Shown here: positions 1-8,049 of the stretch, piece after piece
Position numbering within the stretch: the stretch's first letter is position 1
Layout of the letters: each line of letters starts with the position of its first letter
Assembly (NCBI GenBank): GCA_040882465.1
Contig: JBBEBG010000033.1
Span: forward strand, 16,941 to 80,940
From: Gemmatimonadota bacterium
GTDB taxonomy: Bacteria > Gemmatimonadota > Gemmatimonadetes > Longimicrobiales > Gaopeijiaceae
DNA length: 64,000 nt
Direction: 5' to 3'
Translations under genes and position numbers: made by a program
Notes under the pieces: model-generated
What the model saw: the letters and a program-made list of their open reading frames with translations, nothing else
What the model was told of the DNA's origin: nothing
Database searches by the model: none

Positions 1-1029
1 CTCCATCTCTTCCCAGGGCCCGATGGAGATGCGGATCGTGTCGCCGATTCCGGGGAGGGTGGGGAAGGGACGCACCGCGACCCCTCGTTCGCGAAGCGCC
101 GCGGTCGCCTCCGCAGCCGAATGGACTCCTCCCGCCATGTCGCCCAGGGGGAGGAGAAGGAAGTTGGCCCCCGAAGGAAGGGTCACCAGCCCCCGCGACT
201 GAAGCTCGTCCTTGAGCCGGGCGCGCCCGGCACGGACCTCGGACACGACCTTCGGAATCCACTTCTCCCGGTCTTCGAGCACTGCGATCCCGGCGAGCTC
301 CGCCAGGCGGTTCACCTTGTAGGGACCCCGCGATTTCTCCACTTCGGCGATGACTTGGGGGCTCCCCACCGCGAATCCGACGCGGAGCCCCGCGAGGCCG
401 TAAGCCTTGGATAAGGTGCGCACCACGAGCACCCGCGCGGAGGCGGCCGCCACCTTGAGGAAGTTGTCGTCGGCGAAGTCGGCGTACGCCTCGTCAATGA
501 GGAGGATCGGACCCTCGTCCCCGATCGCCGCGATGAGGCGCTCGACCTTCTTCTTCGGCAGGACCTCTCCCGTCGGGTTGTTGGGGCGGCACAGGTAGAG
601 GAGGGCGGGAGAGCCCTCGAGGAGGCGGGCCGGTTCGGCGATGGCTGCCGCCGGAAGGGGGCGTGGGACCATCCCGTTCATTCGCGCGAAGACCTCGACC
701 ATCGAGAAGGTCGGCGGAAAGTAGACGATCGCCTCCCCGGGCTCACCCGAGGCCCGGAAGGTGGAGTCCAGCATGTCGTCGGATCCGCAGCCGGTCGTGA
801 TGGACTTCTGGGGGACACCGAAACGGCGCGCGATGGCCGCGCGGAGCGCATCCGCGTACACGGAGGGGTACCGGGTCAGGTCGCTCGCCTCCGCCTCGCG
901 GATGGCGCGGAGAGCAGCCGGGTGGGCGCCCCACCGGTTGGTGTTGTCCGAGAGGTCCGCCTCGATCGGACGGCGATCGGGTGCATACCGGGCCAAGGGC
1001 CGATATGCCGGGCGGGGAAAGGGCGTCAT
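1..1029 (-). CDS. hisC: Histidinol-phosphate aminotransferase, 3' end cut by window edge
   Basis: PLP-dependent aminotransferase converting imidazole-acetol phosphate plus glutamate to histidinol phosphate in the cytoplasm. Reading from ATG at 1029 gives 343 uninterrupted codons to the window edge. Visible motifs are RPNNPTGEVL (PLP and substrate pocket), DEAYADF (the Asp contacting the PLP ring nitrogen) and TLSKAYGLAGLRVG with the Schiff-base lysine. The last visible residues, RISIGPWEEME, match the family's C-terminal strand, so I estimate only about 10-20 residues are missing. The ATG overlaps the hisD TGA as ATGA, so it is translationally coupled third gene of the his operon. The family assignment is firm; specificity for histidinol phosphate rests mainly on context. 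Confidence 0.95.
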   Translation of the reverse strand, partial: MTPFPRPAYRPLARYAPDRRPIEADLSDNTNRWGAHPAALRAIREAEASDLTRYPSVYADALRAAIARRFGVPQKSITTGCGSDDMLDSTFRASGEPGEAIVYFPPTFSMVEVFARMNGMVPRPLPAAAIAEPARLLEGSPALLYLCRPNNPTGEVLPKKKVERLIAAIGDEGPILLIDEAYADFADDNFLKVAAASARVLVVRTLSKAYGLAGLRVGFAVGSPQVIAEVEKSRGPYKVNRLAELAGIAVLEDREKWIPKVVSEVRAGRARLKDELQSRGLVTLPSGANFLLLPLGDMAGGVHSAAEATAALRERGVAVRPFPTLPGIGDTIRISIGPWEEME

Positions 1030-2342
1030 AAGACCTCCTCGGCCGCGCGGGCCCGCGCGGCGGCGGCGTGCGCTGGAAGGCGCTCGGCCTTCGCGAGCCT
1101 CTCCACATCCTTCGCCATCGCCGCCGCTCCGGCCGGAGAGATCTCCTGCCAGGTGAAGAAGCGGAGAAAGTCGAGGGTCGAAAGCCCGGAGAAGGAGCGG
1201 GCCCTTCCCGAGGTGGGAAGAACGTGGTTCGCCCCGGTGATGTAGTCTCCGAAGGAGACGGAGGCGGCATCCCCGAGGAAGACCGTTCCCGCCGTGGATT
1301 GCGTTTCCATGTCGCGGCGCGGATCGTCGGTATAGAGGGCCAGGTGCTCGGCCGCGTATTCCTCCGCGAAGTCGAGCGCCGCGCGCCGGTCGCGGGCGAG
1401 GAGGAGGGCGCCCCGGGAGGCGAAAGCAGCCTCCACGATGTTCCCCCTCGGCGCACGCGCGGCCCGGCGCCCGAGCTCGGCGCGAACTCCGTCGACGAGT
1501 TCCGAGCTCCAGCTCACGAGACCCACCGCCGCGTCCGGGTCGTGTTCGGCTTGGGCGATGAGCTCGAGGGCGATCCGCGTCGGATCCCCGGTTGCGTCCG
1601 CGACGACGAGGACCTCCGAGGGGCCGGCGGGCGAATCGATCCGGAGCTCGCCGGCGACCTGCCGCTTCGCCTCGGTCACCCAGCGGTTCCCGGGACCAAC
1701 GATGGCGTCCACGCGGGGAACCGAGGCCGTCCCGTACGCCAGCGCTCCGATGGCTCCGGCCCCCCCGAGCGAAAAGAGCCGGGTCGCGCCCGCGATCGCA
1801 CAGGCCGCGAGCACCTCCTCGGGGGGCTCTCCGTAGGGGCCGGGCGGCGAGCAAACCACGATCTCGGTAACCCCCACCGCGCGGGCTGGAACAACTCCCA
1901 TGAGGACGGACGAGGGATAGGCGGCTCGCCCTCCCGGCGCGTAGATCCCCACGGCGGCAAGGGGAACGGCCCGACGCCCGAGGAGGACACCCGGCTCGAC
2001 CTCTAGGGAGAGCTCCTGCGGGAGCTGCGCCTCGTGAAAGGCGCGGATATTTCGTGCGGCCCGCTCGAGCGCGATCCGCACTGCGGGGTCGAGCTCATTC
2101 AGCGCCTTCTCCCAACGCTCCTGCGGGACCTCGAGCGCGTCCAGCTCGATCGAATCGAATTCGCGGGCCATCTCGAGAAGGGCGGTGTCCCCATCCTCGC
2201 GAACCCGGTCGAGGATGCCGCGAACGGCCTCGCGGAGCCCCGCCTCGTCGGGAGGACGACGCTCCAGAAGCAAGGCGCGCTGCTCGTGCGTCAAGTCTTC
2301 GATCCGCGCGTCCACGGCAATTCGAAGCGTCAGCGTGGTCAT
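1026..2342 (-). CDS. hisD: Histidinol dehydrogenase
   Basis: Zinc enzyme catalysing the last two steps of histidine synthesis, L-histidinol to L-histidine with two NAD+. It has 438 residues, the usual length. Visible family blocks include PLAAVGIYAPGGRAAYPSS, AIVGPGNRWVTEAKRQ, IDSPAGPSEVLVVAD, LIAQAEHDPDA (zinc and catalytic residues) and the C-terminal GANHVLPTSG. The chosen start (ATG at 2342) forms an ATGA overlap with the hisG stop; an open stretch runs 38 codons further upstream but lies inside hisG and is Arg/Gly-rich, so it is not credible. The stop overlaps the hisC start in the same way. Confidence 0.97.
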   Translation of the reverse strand: MTTLTLRIAVDARIEDLTHEQRALLLERRPPDEAGLREAVRGILDRVREDGDTALLEMAREFDSIELDALEVPQERWEKALNELDPAVRIALERAARNIRAFHEAQLPQELSLEVEPGVLLGRRAVPLAAVGIYAPGGRAAYPSSVLMGVVPARAVGVTEIVVCSPPGPYGEPPEEVLAACAIAGATRLFSLGGAGAIGALAYGTASVPRVDAIVGPGNRWVTEAKRQVAGELRIDSPAGPSEVLVVADATGDPTRIALELIAQAEHDPDAAVGLVSWSSELVDGVRAELGRRAARAPRGNIVEAAFASRGALLLARDRRAALDFAEEYAAEHLALYTDDPRRDMETQSTAGTVFLGDAASVSFGDYITGANHVLPTSGRARSFSGLSTLDFLRFFTWQEISPAGAAAMAKDVERLAKAERLPAHAAAARARAAEEVL

Positions 2343-3202
2343 GGCATGAGCCGCTCGATGCGGGTGACGAGAATTCCCTCGGCCCCGAGCGCCTTTAAGC
2401 GGGCGATGGTTTGATACACCTGACCCGCATCCACGACCGCGTGGGCCGCGACCCATGTCCCCCGGTCGAGGACATCCACGATGGTCGGCCCGGAAATCCC
2501 GGGGAGGACCTTGCGAACCTCCTCGAGTCGCGCCCGCGGGACGTTTGCCATCAGGTAGCGCTTTTCCCGGGCGCGGAGGACCGACTCGAGCGCCATCACG
2601 AGCTCGTCCCGGGATCGCCCAGACGTGGGATCCCCGAGCGCCTTCCGGTTCCCGATGAGGAGGGCGGATGAATCCAGAATCGTTCCGATTTCCTTGAGCC
2701 CGTTGACTCTGAGCGTCGATCCCGTCGAAACGAGGTCCACGATCGCGTCGGCGACTCCAAGGTGCGGGGCGATTTCGGCCGCTCCCGAGACGGGAACGAT
2801 CTGGATCGAGTTTCCGAGACCTTCGAAGTACCTCCGGGCCAGCTTCGGGAAGGAGGTCGCCACCCGCGTTCCCTCGGGGAGCTCGCCCGGGGAGGCGACG
2901 GGGCTCTCGTCCCGCACCGCGACGATGAGCCGGCAGCGTCCGAAGCCCAAGTCGAGGAGTTCGACCACCTCGATCCGGCTAGACTCTTCGACCAGATCGC
3001 GCCCCGTGATTCCGAGCTCCGCGGCCCCGTCCGCCACAAATTCGGGGATATCTTGCGCCCGGACGAAAATCGCCTGGAATTCCGAGCCGAGCCTGGCAAC
3101 GAGGGCGCGCTCGGCGCGAAACTCCGGCTTCAGCCCCGCGAGCTCGAAGGTCTCCAGGGCGCTGTCCGCCAGCCGCCCTTTGTTGGGAATCGCGATTCTC
3201 AT
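2339..3202 (-). CDS. hisG: ATP phosphoribosyltransferase, long form
   Basis: First committed step of histidine synthesis: ATP plus PRPP to phosphoribosyl-ATP. The N-terminus MRIAIPNKGRLADSALETFE is diagnostic. At 287 residues it is the long form, with a C-terminal regulatory (ACT-like) domain from about residue 215 containing GTWVAAHAVVDAG, so feedback inhibition by histidine and independence from HisZ are expected from the family. Two adjacent ATGs lie at 3205 and 3202 behind a GGAG; I take the second, which gives the usual MRIAIPNKG start. It is the first structural gene after the attenuator at 3268-3420. Confidence 0.96.
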   Translation of the reverse strand: MRIAIPNKGRLADSALETFELAGLKPEFRAERALVARLGSEFQAIFVRAQDIPEFVADGAAELGITGRDLVEESSRIEVVELLDLGFGRCRLIVAVRDESPVASPGELPEGTRVATSFPKLARRYFEGLGNSIQIVPVSGAAEIAPHLGVADAIVDLVSTGSTLRVNGLKEIGTILDSSALLIGNRKALGDPTSGRSRDELVMALESVLRAREKRYLMANVPRARLEEVRKVLPGISGPTIVDVLDRGTWVAAHAVVDAGQVYQTIARLKALGAEGILVTRIERLMP

Positions 3203-3267
3203 CATTAGAACTCCAATTCTATTTGACTGCTCCGGCGCTCGATGCGATGTCTCCGGCACCCACCAAG

Positions 3268-3304
3268 AAAAAAAAATCGGCCCGTCCTCGGAAGGGACGG
3301 GCCG
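3268..3304 (-). terminator. Intrinsic terminator of the his attenuator
   Basis: On the minus strand a perfect 10-bp stem, CGGCCCGTCC (3304-3295) with GGACGGGCCG (3287-3278), closes a 7-base loop and is followed by one A and nine consecutive Ts (3276-3268). This is a canonical factor-independent terminator. It lies between the his promoter and hisG, about 65 bases before the hisG start, with no full-length upstream gene that it could end. Its position only makes sense as a conditional terminator of the his operon. Confidence 0.9.
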
Positions 3305-3336
3305 CGGGGCTCGGTCAGTTCAGGAGGCGCCAAACG

Positions 3337-3420
3337 TCAGGCGCGCACACCGACCTCCACCCGTCCCGTCCGGGACCGGCGACGATGGGTGTGGAGGTGC
3401 TTCCGCGCATGCGTAATCAT
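3337..3420 (-). CDS. hisL: His operon leader peptide, 27 residues
   Basis: An ATG at 3420 opens a short frame ending in TGA at 3337. It begins MITHARKHLHTH, so His occupies positions 4, 8, 10 and 12, and an Arg run follows. Histidine is normally a scarce residue, so four in twelve codons directly before the terminator of a his operon is strong evidence for a sensor peptide. No good Shine-Dalgarno precedes the ATG. The predicted promoter (3428-3456) would place transcription start on or beside the ATG, so translation is probably leaderless. The product is expected to have no function beyond sensing His-tRNA charging. Confidence 0.82.
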   Translation of the reverse strand: MITHARKHLHTHRRRSRTGRVEVGVRA

Positions 3421-3427
3421 GACCGGG

Positions 3428-3456
3428 AAGGTATCCTGCGCGCCTGGAGCGGTCAA
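3428..3456 (-). promoter_or_regulatory. Predicted sigma70 promoter of the his operon
   Basis: On the minus strand, TTGACC (3456-3451, 5/6 match to the -35 consensus) is followed after exactly 17 bases by TACCTT (3433-3428, 3/6 match to the -10). The leader ATG starts 7 bases beyond the -10 element, implying a leaderless leader peptide. The -35 and spacing are good but the -10 is weak. Confidence 0.55.
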
Positions 3457-3587
3457 CGGGGAAGAGAGGACGCTTCCGCGAGTCCCGGACCGGAAACAAG
3501 GGGCGCCCGAGCCCTTTCAAGGGCCGCAGGTGCCCTCTACGTTTCATGGCCCTGTTTGCCCGTAGCCCGACCTGAAGATGGAGCCCC

Positions 3588-6038
3588 ATGACGGATCCGG
3601 ATGGGATTGGATCCCAGACCGCCGGCCGCGACTTCATCCGGCAGATCATCGACCGGGATCTCGCTGAGGGGAAGGTCGAGGGAAAGGTCGTCACCCGGTT
3701 CCCTCCGGAGCCGAACGGCTTTCTCCATATCGGCCATGCGAAGTCCATCCTCCTGAACTTCGGGATCGCCCGCGAATACGGGGGCCGGTGCCACCTCCGC
3801 TTCGACGACACGAATCCGATCACCGAGGAGCATGTATACGCGGAAGCGATCAAGAAGGACGTGCGCTGGCTCGGCTTCGACTGGGGGGAGCACCTCTACC
3901 ACGCCGCCGACTACTTCGAGCGGATGTACGAGTTCGCGGAGTCGCTCATTCGGAGCGGCAAGGCATACGTGGATTCGGAGTCGGAAGAGGAGATTCGCGA
4001 AGGGCGGGGAACCGTGACCAACCCGGGGAGGGAGAGCGGCGGTCGGAGCCGGTCGGTTGAAGAAAATCTCGACCTCTTCCGGAGGATGAGGGCGGGAGAA
4101 TTCGAGGACGGCGCGCACGTCCTGCGGGCTCGCATAGACATGACCTCGCCCAACATGCTCATGCGCGATCCGATCCTCTACCGGATCCGCCATGCCAGCC
4201 ACTACCGCACCGGCGACGAATGGTGCGTTTATCCTCTCTACGACTACGCGCACTGTCTGGAAGACGCGATCGAGGGAATCACGCACTCGCTCTGCACTCT
4301 CGAGTTCGCGAACAACCGGGAGCTCTACGACTGGATCCTGGACGAGGTTGGCTTCGAAGAACCGCGCCCCCACCAGTACGAGTTCGGAAAGGGGCTCCTC
4401 GACTATACGGTCACCAGCAAACGGAAGCTCCTCCAGCTCGTCAAAGACAACCATGTCGAGGGGTGGGACGATCCGCGGATGCCGACCCTCGCAGCCTTTC
4501 GGCGGCGCGGCGTCCCTCCCGAAGCGGTGATCGGCTTCTGGACGATGGTCGGGGTGGCGCGCGCCGATGCCCGCATTGACATCGGCCGGCTCGAGTACGC
4601 AGTGCGGGACGAGCTCAACCGGAGCGCGCCTCGCGTCCTCGCGGTCCTCGACCCCCTGAAGGTCACGATCACAAACTGGCCGGCCGTCGAGTCTCGCGAG
4701 ATCGAGGCGCCGTATTTCCCTCACGACATTCCCCGGGAGGGGACCCGCTCCCTCTCCTTCTCCCGGGCGCTCCTCATCGAAAGGAGCGACTTCGCGGAGG
4801 ATCCGCCGAAGGGGTTCCGCCGCCTCGTTCCGGGAGGGGAGGTGCGCCTTCGCCACGGCTGTGTCATTCGGTGCGACGAAGTCGTGAAGGATCGGACCGG
4901 GAGGGTCCTCGAGCTCCGCTGCACGCACGACCCCGAGACCTGGGACGCCGCGCCTCCCGACGGACGCAAGGTGGGAGGGACGATTCACTGGCTTTCGGCC
5001 CCCCACGCGGTCCCCTGCGAGGTTCGCCTATACGATCGGCTTTTCTCGGTCGCGGATCCCGAGTCCGAGGCAGTGGCGCGGGGTGGAGAGGGGAACTTCC
5101 GGGACTTCCTCAATCCCGACTCCATCACCGTGGTGGGAGGCGCCTTCGTGGAGCCCTCGGTCCTCGGGGACGATCTCGACACCCGGTACCAGTTCGAACG
5201 CCTCGGTTACTTCTGGCGCGATCCCGAGTTGGGACGGAGAGATCGTCTCGTCTTTAATCGTATCGTGACGCTCCGGGACACCTGGGCCGCCCGCGCCGCG
5301 GATGGGGGCGCCGGGAAGCGGGCCGGGATGCGGAAGGGGGAGCTCGAGGGGGCGGAATCGCCGGAGCTCGTCGCGGCCGCCGTCGCCGTAAAAGGCGGAG
5401 CCGGGGAACCCGCTCCCCGCGGCCGCGCCCCGAGGGTGAGCGCCGCCGGGGCTCCCGCGCCGCCTTCTCCCGAGGTGCGCGAAAGGGCGCGACTCTTGGT
5501 CGAGCGCTTCGCCCTCGAGGAAGTGGACGCCGAAATCCTCGCGCGTGACCCCGCCCTCGTCGCTTTTTTCGAGGGAACCGTGGATGGGCTGGCGGAGGGC
5601 GCTGCGGGGTCCGGTCGGGGCGGGGCAGGGGCGGCCTCCGCGGCAAACTGGATCATCAACAGCCTCCCGCCCCTTCAGGCGGGACGGGCGCTCGCCGACC
5701 TCCCCTTCGGACCGGCGGAGCTCGCGGCCCTGATCGGCCTGGTCGAGGAGGGGACCGTGTCGCGCACCGGCGGGCACGAGATCCTGGAGGTCCTCGCCCA
5801 GGAGGGAGGGGATCCCCGCGCGATCGTCGAGCGCCTCGACGTTGCGCAAGTCAGCGACGCGGCCGTGATCCGTCCGGTCGCCGCCGAGGTCGTCGCCGCG
5901 AATCCGGCAAAGGTGCGGGAGTACCGGGAGGGAAAATCCGGCCTCATCGGCTTCTTCATGGGGCAGGTGATGCGCCGTACGGGCGGGAAAGCGGACCCCG
6001 AGCTAGCCCGCGCGCTCCTCAAGGAGCTTCTGGAGTGA
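3588..6038 (+). CDS. glnS: Glutaminyl-tRNA synthetase with C-terminal GatB/YqeY-type tail
   Basis: Charges tRNA-Gln with glutamine. The class I catalytic core has the HIGH motif in PPEPNGFLHIGHAKSI (about residues 41-56) and a KMSKS-like VTSKRKLLQLV near 272. The beta-barrel anticodon-binding domains run to about residue 560, ending in the family block FNRIVTLRDTWA. At 816 residues it is some 250 longer than E. coli GlnRS. After an Ala/Gly/Arg-rich linker (about 565-640), the C-terminus resembles the GatB tail and YqeY domain, with AANWIINSLPP and YREGKSGLIGFFMGQVM, as known for Deinococcus GlnRS, where it helps bind tRNA. ATG follows GGAG at 6-nt spacing. It diverges from the his operon, and its 3' end overlaps the opposing gene by 20 bases. 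Confidence 0.95.
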   Translation: MTDPDGIGSQTAGRDFIRQIIDRDLAEGKVEGKVVTRFPPEPNGFLHIGHAKSILLNFGIAREYGGRCHLRFDDTNPITEEHVYAEAIKKDVRWLGFDWGEHLYHAADYFERMYEFAESLIRSGKAYVDSESEEEIREGRGTVTNPGRESGGRSRSVEENLDLFRRMRAGEFEDGAHVLRARIDMTSPNMLMRDPILYRIRHASHYRTGDEWCVYPLYDYAHCLEDAIEGITHSLCTLEFANNRELYDWILDEVGFEEPRPHQYEFGKGLLDYTVTSKRKLLQLVKDNHVEGWDDPRMPTLAAFRRRGVPPEAVIGFWTMVGVARADARIDIGRLEYAVRDELNRSAPRVLAVLDPLKVTITNWPAVESREIEAPYFPHDIPREGTRSLSFSRALLIERSDFAEDPPKGFRRLVPGGEVRLRHGCVIRCDEVVKDRTGRVLELRCTHDPETWDAAPPDGRKVGGTIHWLSAPHAVPCEVRLYDRLFSVADPESEAVARGGEGNFRDFLNPDSITVVGGAFVEPSVLGDDLDTRYQFERLGYFWRDPELGRRDRLVFNRIVTLRDTWAARAADGGAGKRAGMRKGELEGAESPELVAAAVAVKGGAGEPAPRGRAPRVSAAGAPAPPSPEVRERARLLVERFALEEVDAEILARDPALVAFFEGTVDGLAEGAAGSGRGGAGAASAANWIINSLPPLQAGRALADLPFGPAELAALIGLVEEGTVSRTGGHEILEVLAQEGGDPRAIVERLDVAQVSDAAVIRPVAAEVVAANPAKVREYREGKSGLIGFFMGQVMRRTGGKADPELARALLKELLE

Positions 6039-7164
6039 ACGCCTCCCAAACGTCGTAGACCGGGCGCTCCTCCCCCGATGCCCGCCGGAGGGAGAGGGAG
6101 TGGAAGATGTTCCAGTCGAGCGGGGCGAGCCCTCCCGGCTCCGGAGCCACCGGAGGGTGAAGGAAGAGCCAGCTGACGAGGCGGGTCTCCCACCCTTCGA
6201 GAGCGTCCCCCAGCCTCTCCAGATACGTGACCTGGTGAGCCTCCGATGCCTCCCAAGGTGCCACGAATCCCTCCGCGATCTCGGCCGGCCACCCGGTTTC
6301 GGTGATCGCGATCGGGGTGTCCCCGATGTAGGGAAGGAGGGGGTCGAGGTACGTCGCCGGAACGGCGTTCGGCGTCGCATGCGCGAAGAAGGGATAGACC
6401 GTGAGCCCAAGCACATCGATCCGGTCGAAGTCGTGCATGGTCACCGCACCCCACTCCGACTGGTTCATCCCCGCCAGGACGCCGATTCCGGCGGTCCGCT
6501 CGTATTGGAAGATCGGTCCCACAAGCGTCTCCGGCGAAGCCGACTTGATCGCGTCGTAGGCGTCGTTGTAGACCGCGATCCAGCGCGCGTAGTCCTCGGG
6601 ATCGGTGCTGAAATACACACTGCTCTCGTTTCCAAGGAAGAGGAACGGCGGACGATAGGTGTCCGCCACCCCGGCGACGACCTCAACGTAGAGTGCGGCG
6701 GCCTCTTCGTTCGCCCAACTGTTGTCGGGATTCGAGGGAATTCGAATGTGGGGGCCTTCATTGCCACGCCATCCAACGACGAGGATCGGCTCATACCCGT
6801 GCCCGGCGGCTTGTTGGAGCGTCAGGAGTGCCGCCCCGGGCGGAGTCCCGGCGTCTGTCCCCTCTTCGACGTCGTCTCGCCACGCTCCATTCCACAGGAC
6901 GCCGGCATCGGAGAACGAGCCAGCCTCGTCGAGGAAATCGAGGATCTCGGCGAAGGATTCCGGGAATCCGCGAGGCGAGAGCGCGATCCCTTTGACCGTT
7001 CTGGCTCCGTCCTCTCGCGGCGGATCCGTGGGACCGGAGCCCTCGCACCCTGCCATGGGTCCGACGAGCACGAGGGAAACGAGCGCGAATAGGCCGCGCC
7101 CCTTGGTCCTTGCCAAGGTCGGTGGCGCCCAACTCCCACACCTCATCAGAAGAGCGGGCATCAT
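6019..7164 (-). CDS. Lipoprotein, clan GH-A glycoside-hydrolase-like
   Basis: Probable secreted or periplasmic glycosidase-like protein. After a short basic N-terminus there is a signal peptide ending in the lipobox GPMAGC, then a Pro/Asp-rich tether. The body looks like a TIM barrel: FLFLGNESSVYF offers an Asn-Glu acid/base at a strand-4-like position, and PIAITETGWPAE offers a nucleophile Glu at a strand-7-like position, the clan GH-A arrangement. VLGLTVYPFFAHA lies between. I cannot assign a GH family or substrate. The start is uncertain: tandem ATGs at 7164/7161 overlap the stop of the upstream rlpA-like gene, and another ATG is at 7146. The 3' end overlaps the end of glnS. Confidence 0.65.
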   Translation of the reverse strand: MMPALLMRCGSWAPPTLARTKGRGLFALVSLVLVGPMAGCEGSGPTDPPREDGARTVKGIALSPRGFPESFAEILDFLDEAGSFSDAGVLWNGAWRDDVEEGTDAGTPPGAALLTLQQAAGHGYEPILVVGWRGNEGPHIRIPSNPDNSWANEEAAALYVEVVAGVADTYRPPFLFLGNESSVYFSTDPEDYARWIAVYNDAYDAIKSASPETLVGPIFQYERTAGIGVLAGMNQSEWGAVTMHDFDRIDVLGLTVYPFFAHATPNAVPATYLDPLLPYIGDTPIAITETGWPAEIAEGFVAPWEASEAHQVTYLERLGDALEGWETRLVSWLFLHPPVAPEPGGLAPLDWNIFHSLSLRRASGEERPVYDVWEAFTPEAP

Positions 7165-7988
7165 TGGGCGAGCGGGCATCCGACGACGAGCCCATCCCAC
7201 GCGGAGGCGAGGCGGCGGGCCTCGTCGTGAGAGTGGATCGGACCGGCCCGGACGCGGAAGAGGGCGTCCTCGCCGATGGTCACCCGCGCCGCCATTCCGT
7301 CACGAGCGAGCCGCGTCCGGAGCTCTTCGGCACCCTCCCGCCGGGAAAACGCCCCCGCCTGCACTTCCCAACAGTTGAGTGCCTCCGGGCTCGTCACGAT
7401 CGTGATCCGAACGCGGGCGGTTCCGGGCCCGATCATCCCGAGCTCGCGCGCGGCTCGCCGCGAGACGTCGAGCATGCGTCCGCCGGCGAAGGGCCCCCGG
7501 TCCGTGATGCGGAGCGTCACGTCCTGGCCGGAATCGAGATTCTCGACGAGGATCGTCGTGCCGAATGGAAGGGTCCGATGGGCGGCGGTCAGCCCTTCCA
7601 TGTCGTAGAGCTCACCCGAGGCGGTCAGGCGTCCGTGAAAGGGCTCGCCGTACCAGGAGGCGACGCCGCTTTCCGACCAGCCCACAGGATCGGTGATGGG
7701 AGTCGGAGTGGGGAGGCGTGCAGGGGGGAGTCCGGTTGTCACGCGCATGCACCCGCCGAGGAGCGCCAGGAGAAGGAAGAGTCCAATGCCGGGGCGCCGG
7801 CGCGGCCTCGCGCCGGGGTCCGGTTCCCTTGCGCGGCGAAACCTGAAGCGGCCACCTCGTTCGCCGACAGCGTGCCTCGGACGAGGCGCGTGCGTCCGGC
7901 GCTCCCTGCGCGGAGCCGGGCTCAACCCTTTCCCCGTGATGGACACAATCTTCGTATACGGCACCTTTCGGCCTGGGTTCCAAGACAA
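7161..7988 (-). CDS. rlpA: RlpA-family septal lipoprotein with SPOR domain
   Basis: RlpA proteins are outer-membrane lipoproteins; some are lytic transglycosylases acting on peptidoglycan lacking stem peptides. Here a hydrophobic stretch ends in the lipobox LLGGC, followed by the double-psi beta-barrel with the family signature GVASWYGEPFHGRLTASGE, FGTTILVENLDSG and ITDRGPFAGGRMLDVSR containing the catalytic-type Asp. The last about 75 residues (WEVQAGAFSRREGAEELRTR onward) are a SPOR domain that binds denuded septal glycan. The N-terminus from the ATG at 7988 has about 65 Arg-rich residues before the signal sequence, so the true start is probably an internal GTG or other codon nearer 7850. 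Confidence 0.88.
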   Translation of the reverse strand: MSWNPGRKVPYTKIVSITGKGLSPAPRRERRTHAPRPRHAVGERGGRFRFRRAREPDPGARPRRRPGIGLFLLLALLGGCMRVTTGLPPARLPTPTPITDPVGWSESGVASWYGEPFHGRLTASGELYDMEGLTAAHRTLPFGTTILVENLDSGQDVTLRITDRGPFAGGRMLDVSRRAARELGMIGPGTARVRITIVTSPEALNCWEVQAGAFSRREGAEELRTRLARDGMAARVTIGEDALFRVRAGPIHSHDEARRLASAWDGLVVGCPLAQ

Positions 7989-8049
7989 AGCTCCCGCGGC
8001 TCGACGCGTACGAAGGCGTCGGCGAATCCCGGGATCATCCGCGGCGAGG

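Larger units (their letters stand above)
3268..3420 (-). promoter_or_regulatory. Histidine-operon transcription attenuator
   Basis: Complete leader architecture, numbered in transcript order. Segment 1 (ACCTCCAC, 3398-3391) covers leader His codons 8 and 10. It pairs perfectly over 8 bp with segment 2 (GTGGAGGT, 3360-3353). The enclosed loop holds a second hairpin, GTCCC (3376-3372) with GGGAC (3367-3363). The same GGGACGGG (3367-3360) is also perfectly complementary over 8 bp to CCCGTCCC (3301-3294), which is the 5' arm of the terminator. Expected behaviour: ribosomes stalling at His codons disrupt the 1:2 structure, freeing GGGACGGG to form the antiterminator. With ample His-tRNA the terminator forms. 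Pairings are read directly; regulation is inferred from the classical his/trp attenuation model. Confidence 0.82.

Noticed and set aside
2343..2456. N-terminal extension of HisD by 38 residues
   Set aside because: Lies wholly inside hisG and is Arg/Gly/His-rich; the ATGA start at 2342 gives the family N-terminus.
3505..3587. T-box or other leader RNA in front of glnS
   Set aside because: The stretch is too short and has no specifier or T-box sequence. A TTTCAA-17-TACGTT promoter-like pair at 3515-3543 is too weak to list.
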